From assembly GCA_019648995.1 (NCBI GenBank), contig BLXT01005858.1, forward strand, positions 1,000,486 through 1,022,935: a stretch of 22,450 nt of DNA, given 5' to 3'. This stretch comes from Plakobranchus ocellatus. Its lineage: Eukaryota; Mollusca; Gastropoda; Plakobranchidae. Shown in pieces: positions 17,755-22,450 of this stretch. A model generated the notes under the pieces. It saw only the letters and a program-made list of their open reading frames with translations, searched no databases and had not been told where the DNA came from. A program made the position numbers and the translations under genes. Positions within the stretch are counted from its first letter, which is position 1. The number at the start of each line of letters is the position of its first letter.

Positions 17755-20420
17755 TCATGCTATGCGCGGCGACATGTTTGCAAGGTCCGCATCAGAACAA
17801 AATCGGCTTTGTTTCCGGATCTGAGATCCACAAGGTTTGTCATATACCGAGGCGAAAGTTGATCCCATGCTTGAGGAACTTTCCATATTAACTTTTCTTG
17901 TACAGTCTAGCGAAGAGTGCCAGGTCGAATTTTCAAGATAACAGGGTTCGTTTTGTCGATTGACCATGTTTGATGTTGGAAACAGAACAAGTCTGTTTTG
18001 CCGACGTGGATTTTTCACTGGCCTCTCTGGTTTCATGAAATGCTCCTCAATGAAGTTGCTGTGTTGTTGCTGCCTTAAACTTGTGTTCTCCATGACTGTG
18101 TTCACCACCTCTTCGTTCATGATGTCCTGGAACTCAATAGAAAAGAGTTTGTAGCTCTCCTTGATGAAGAGATTTCCCGCTTTTTCGAAAGTAAAAACGA
18201 GCTTATTTACTTGGGAGGAAAAAGTTGCTTGAAAAGTGGGCAACTGCTCGTAGTGGTCTGAGTCATTTGGCCCTCATTTGAAAGCTTGTTTTTCCAACCT
18301 CTCCACTATTCTTGACAATTTTGGACCAGCAACCATCCAGCGCCGAAGAGCACTAGGATTGTTTGTTGAACCTACAGCTTCTCCTTCTCCTTTCGCAAGA
18401 GCACTGCATTGCTCATGGGCTTGTTTAAGGCGATGGCACGAATGCCTGCTTTTTTTTCTTGCAACAAAATCGCCAGCTCCAAGTGGCTGAAAATGTGGGG
18501 ATGTTACGTTCCAGTATTGTCATATCTCTAACATGGAATGATAGCCAGCTTGCTTCCACATGGTCTAATGCAAGAACCAAGGCAAAAGCTGTAAGAAGTA
18601 CTGAACATAAAGATTGAAGTCGTATGTTCGCACAGATCGAAGAAACCGGAGAATAGTTGATTCCAAGCCCAGTACCAATGCCCATTAAGTTGGGTGCCAG
18701 CCATTTTTGACTGCCACTGGTGAAAGGTGAGCTTTGGTTGAGGATTTGACTCGGAGTATTTGTGAAACGCCTGGCACAGTAAAACATACAGGGCTGCTGC
18801 ATTCATATGCCTTGAGGAAATTCTCGCTACTCTGAAGGAATTAATACCAGCAGCTGCAATGGCACTAGTCGGTCCATAACCAATCAACCAGCCTCCCTTA
18901 TGCTGTTTGCTTGACGTAGAAACCCCCATCAATATAATGCAGTTTTGTTCCCTGTAAATACCTGGCCAAGTCCACTGTATTGCCTTTGCAAGAGCATACA
19001 GAAGCTGGTCCATGGTTAGAACAGGAGTTTGTCCAGCATTAAAAAATTTGAATGCTTTCATCACGCCCATGGAATGCTCAATCAATTTAGTCAAGTGAGA
19101 ATTGTCATTAAGAGGCGGCAACAATCTGATAATTGATGTTGGGGCTCCATTGTCCGGTTGCTGTAAGGCATGATAGGAAGCCCAAGACAGGGCTTTGTGG
19201 CCTTGATTAGATGTATTATCCACTTGGTTTTGTGCAACTTCTGATGCAATTTCAGCTTTCATCGACTATGATACTCATGAATCACCAGGCGCTCTTTCTG
19301 GGGCATGACTGATGGGAGGAAGGTTGTATACTTCTCTGGAAGATGAGGAATGCCCGGGCACTTTTACTTGCTTGCTATTAAACAGCAGGACAGAGTACTC
19401 TTGGCCATCACCTTCCCTTCCCTGTGTTGGATCAAGGCAATGTCAGTATCGTGGAAAGAGTTGAAAGCAGGTGTTGAGTTTGGGTTGTGGTCACAACTCT
19501 GCAAGTGAAGACAAGTGGCAAATCCATGACGCTCAAATTCCTATATGACCCTGTTTGCTATCTATGACGAGATGGTCATTACAAGTATCTAGGATATACC
19601 TATTCCCAAAGAAGCCAATGTATCAATTAGTTCTTTCTTTCTCATCTCGATGTGCAGTTTGACGCTGAGATAGATAGGCAGGGGAGATTTCCCTTTCCTT
19701 TTTGTGCCGTTTGAACGAAGATTGCTTTTTTCAAAACCTTCACCAGTTGAATGCAAGGATTTGGAACATCATTGGGATAGATGCTCTGTGCCTGCTGGAC
19801 CATCAAGAATGAAGGCGACCAAAGCTTTCAAAACTGCTGGCACTGACCTGTTTTGACATTCGTCCGGAAATTTTTCATTGAAGGCCCAAAAAGGTTTTCT
19901 CTGGACGGCGTGTGCCGCTCTTGCCAACAGCAAGCCTTTTAAATCGCTTTCACTAGGTCTTTGTTAAACATGAGGACGACCTCTTTGCCTTGGTTAGATA
20001 AAAAAAAACAAAGATGTGTTAAGGTTGGCTGGAGTTTTCTTTTTATTTCAGACGCCCATAATGCACCTTGCTAGGAACTTGGAGGCCTAAGTCTTTCAAG
20101 CAAGTTCTGTAAAGATGCAAAAAAATAGGCATGTTGGAGACTGGAGCTGTTTCTGGGTCACATCTAAAGCTTTCGATGCACGCGACACAAGCTCCGCAAA
20201 AGCTGCGGCATGCAAAGTCGAAGCTTCAGCCTCTTCTCTTTTTCATGTGCATTTTAAATGGAATTATGCTTCAAAAGCCACCACATCTCTGTTTGTCAAT
20301 TTTCTTATGATCTGTCATTCAAGTCCTGTGCATGGCGGTGGCCCTTGATGTCCAAAGTGAAAGTCCATGCCTCATGAAGACCAGCTTGGCCTGGAGGTCC
20401 GACACAAAAATGTATACAGC
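17755..20420 (-). pseudogene. Frameshifted remnant of a multicopy metazoan repeat ORF (probably mobile-element derived)
   Basis: Successive minus-strand frames give one collinear protein that I recognise from memory as a large multicopy family of cnidarian, mollusc and echinoderm genomes. I cannot name it with certainty. In order: NRDVVAFEA-FHLKC (about 20300), AAAFAELVSRASKALDV (about 20200), NEKFPDECQNRSVPAVLKAL (about 19860), KKELIDTLASLGIGIS (about 19630), SCDHNPNSTPAFNSFHDTDI (about 19480), ALSWASYHALQQP and FFNAGQTPVLTMDQLLYALA (19262-18990), AAALYVLLCQAFHKYSESN (about 18780), ALDHVEASW and VRDMTILERNIPTF (about 18530), and NPSALRRWMVAGPKLSRI (about 18340). QATFSSQVNKLVFTFEKAG and MKPERPVKNPRRQNRL follow in 18243-17900. 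There are several frameshifts and in-frame stops, and no terminal repeats were found. It is not a functional gene. Confidence 0.75.
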
Positions 20421-21149
20421 TTGTCTCTGACTGACAGTTTCATGTGTGTCATCATGTTATAAGGACGAACAGGCCGTTCTGATGGTTTTGAAAGGACTAG
20501 AACTTAGAATTTGAAGCCTACGTTTTTTTTTTTCGCTGCAAAACTGTATTACTGATGTTTGTACGTCATGACATATGCCAACAAGCAAAATTAGTGGAAT
20601 GTCTCTCAAACCCATCCCCTTCGTCTACTCGATAAAAGCTTACAGCTTCAGGGTTCATTCTAAGGTTAGCAGCGCACTTGTATCTAGTTTAATCTTTTCT
20701 AGCTTGACTCATTCTTGCTTCTTTGTTGTTTTTTGGCACAAAGCACATGGCAACCAATAAATAGGTTCTTCAAATGTAGTTTTTGAATCCGTTTATATCT
20801 TCTCGCCATCGTCTTGCTGAGAAAGTCGTCGAATAGAAACACAAAATGGGTATTGCGCGAGTATGGGCTTTAATATTTTTTCGGTTTTTCCAAAAGTCAA
20901 TCGTGTCCGTCAACAGAACAAAATCCCAAATACACAGTCTAGTTGTTGTACAAACACTGAATATTAACACGTTATCCATTTTAAAAGTCATTCATATCAG
21001 ACAAGAGAAAGCTGTATTTGCATTTGCTGTAACTATTATTTTCTTTATAATCACAAAAAAAAATACAATCTGGAAAGAAAACATTATGTGTGTTATTCTT
21101 TTATTCGTTGAAAAGCCTTAAAAAGTTTCTTTTAAGAATATACGGACGC

Positions 21150-21320
21150 TGTTTAGGTATGGCATGCGTACTTATCGCAGAGCGTGCGCAAGATTCGATT
21201 ACACCGCCCGCGAGCGCGATTTGAAACAACGGGGAGTGATGTCATAATAGCCACATCGGCCTTTCCTTTGCTATGGGGACCCGTTCTTGCAAATGGCACA
21301 CATGTTGGCAATTTTAAATG
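21150..21320. promoter_or_regulatory. CpG-rich patch, possible promoter or mobile-element end
   Basis: About a dozen CpG sites cluster here in otherwise AT-rich, CpG-poor DNA, including CCGCCCGCGAGCGCGA. A CRE-like TGATGTCA lies at 21237-21244 and a TGCGCA half-site of the kind bound by NRF1-type factors at 21185-21190. No TATA box, initiator or downstream exon could be assigned. It lies to the right of the repeat-ORF remnant, so it could instead be the 5' end of that element. Confidence 0.25.
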
Positions 21321-21601
21321 ATCCCTGATCGAATCAGAAATCACGGGAAATGTGTTTTTGATCTCTATAGATATTATTAAAACAATTTTTATTGGTCGCA
21401 TGTCTCTACTATCTAGGAAACATCAATTTGACTTGATCCCTTCTCTAAAAATGATATCATGAAAACGATTTTTTTTCACCAATTTCCTCTAAATTTAGCA
21501 TAGCCATTACTATTGTGTTTGATAATTCGTATGTAGATTTATAGATCAAAACCACGATCTAGCTTTTCACAGACAGGCCAAGTTAGACACATTTTCCCGT
21601 T

Positions 21602-21626
21602 TGTGTGTGTGTGTGTGTGTGTGTGT
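21602..21626. repeat. (TG)n microsatellite
   Basis: About 12 uninterrupted TG units. Confidence 0.97.
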
Positions 21627-22450
21627 ATTTTTTATCTAACAGATTTTAAATGGTTGCTATTGTATTATTCCTGTCTTGACATTATTAGGCTTGAGTTATG
21701 GATATAGTAATCTTTATTTTTTCTTGTCACTTTCGAAATATTCTTCGCGATTCTACAACCATAAGGAATGTATATATAAAATGGAACATTTTTTAAAGTT
21801 AAAGGGATGTATGTATGACGGTGCTATTGCTTGTGTTTAAAGGGCTAGTTCGCATGGAGTCAGAGCCATTACTTGTTGATATAGTTATTTATAACAAAAC
21901 CTTCAGCTTGCGAGCGGAGTGGTCAGTATTATTCAAAGGCATTAAATCTTGCGTCATTTTTTTATACTGGTCATTATTTTTTAAGCATTACTAATTGGCT
22001 ATTTCTTCAAATTAATGAACTTTTTTTTTTTTGTTTCTGCAAGATCTGGAGTTATTAAAGTCCTTTCACCTAGAAACAAAAAGTCAATTGTCAGAAATGT
22101 TATATTTAGCCTTGCTCTTATGTACACATATTGTATTCTCGATGATCTAAAAGAAGATTATATCGATACAATGTTTCCGTTTTAGAACTTCTTTATTATA
22201 GAAATGATGGCTATTTATATATCAAATATGAATATTTCAATAAAATACTTTCCAATTTAAAAACAAACAAACAAAGAAAACTCCATTACTTCTTTAGAAA
22301 GTATATTTATTTTAACTGTAGCAGGAAATGTTATAAAATAGTGGGTGTTACCGTGGCAACCATAAATAAACTTTTATTTTCTCAATTTCTTTCGTTCTGA
22401 TCTCGGTGAATTCATGGGTGAAGAAAAAAAGCGCCTCTCCAAGATAAGAT

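Larger units (their letters stand above)
20421..22450. other. No recognised gene; mostly AT-rich
   Basis: It contains a CpG-rich patch (about 21150-21320) and a TG microsatellite, listed separately, and an AAAC-type simple run at about 22260-22275. The open frames at 20575-20760, 20770-20991, 20846-21121 and 21153-21401 are short, overlap on opposite strands, and show no family resemblance. Confidence 0.5.

Noticed and set aside
17484..18490. Plus-strand ORFs over the repeat-ORF remnant (17484-17891, 17960-18154, 18278-18490)
   Set aside because: Most of this is antisense to the minus-strand remnant, whose motifs explain the open frames.

Overview
The window looks like nuclear DNA of an invertebrate animal, most likely a marine lophotrochozoan such as a mollusc. 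It is AT-rich with GT-AG introns, many microsatellites, a decayed LINE, a decayed copy of a multicopy metazoan repeat ORF, and a 19-base assembly gap at 10050-10068. The species is an inference; no marker gene is present. There is no operon structure, no recognisable tRNA or rRNA, and no CRISPR array.

The main content is one spliced gene on the minus strand, running from about 15.5 kb down to the left edge. It has no long ORF. I assembled it from splice signals and reading-frame continuity. Exons at 15375-15487 and 12604-12769 join in phase 0 and encode a compact alpha/beta domain with predicted order beta-alpha-beta-beta-alpha-beta. It is followed by two tentative short exons (11700-11732 and 11285-11326), a 57-nt exon (9814-9870), and an array of 54-nt exons at 8524-8577, 7937-7990, 7248-7301, 6937-6990 (damaged) and 4986-5039, with a divergent one at 487-540. 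From the end of exon 12604-12769 onward every intron is phase 1. Each array exon encodes one 18-residue repeat like DRLNQVTSQLVALEMTT, which reads as amphipathic helix. The array grew by tandem duplication of a two-exon block with its introns. I do not recognise the protein. The 5' exon or exons and the 3' end are not found.

Region by region: 1-4985 is mostly non-coding. It holds the 487-540 exon, a 16-bp minisatellite (3331-3657), a CT tract, an ACT/GCT tract and a 34-bp tandem repeat. The mini-exon array with pyrimidine-rich introns fills 4986-9870. From 9871 to 15487 lie the N-terminal exons, an AAT microsatellite and, in a large intron, a LINE remnant on the plus strand (14515-14964). No coding signal was found in 15488-17750. 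A frameshifted minus-strand remnant of a multicopy repeat ORF occupies 17755-20420. The right end (20421-22450) has no recognised gene but contains a CpG-rich patch near 21150-21320 and a TG microsatellite.

All family identifications come from reading translations by eye. No search or alignment program was run.
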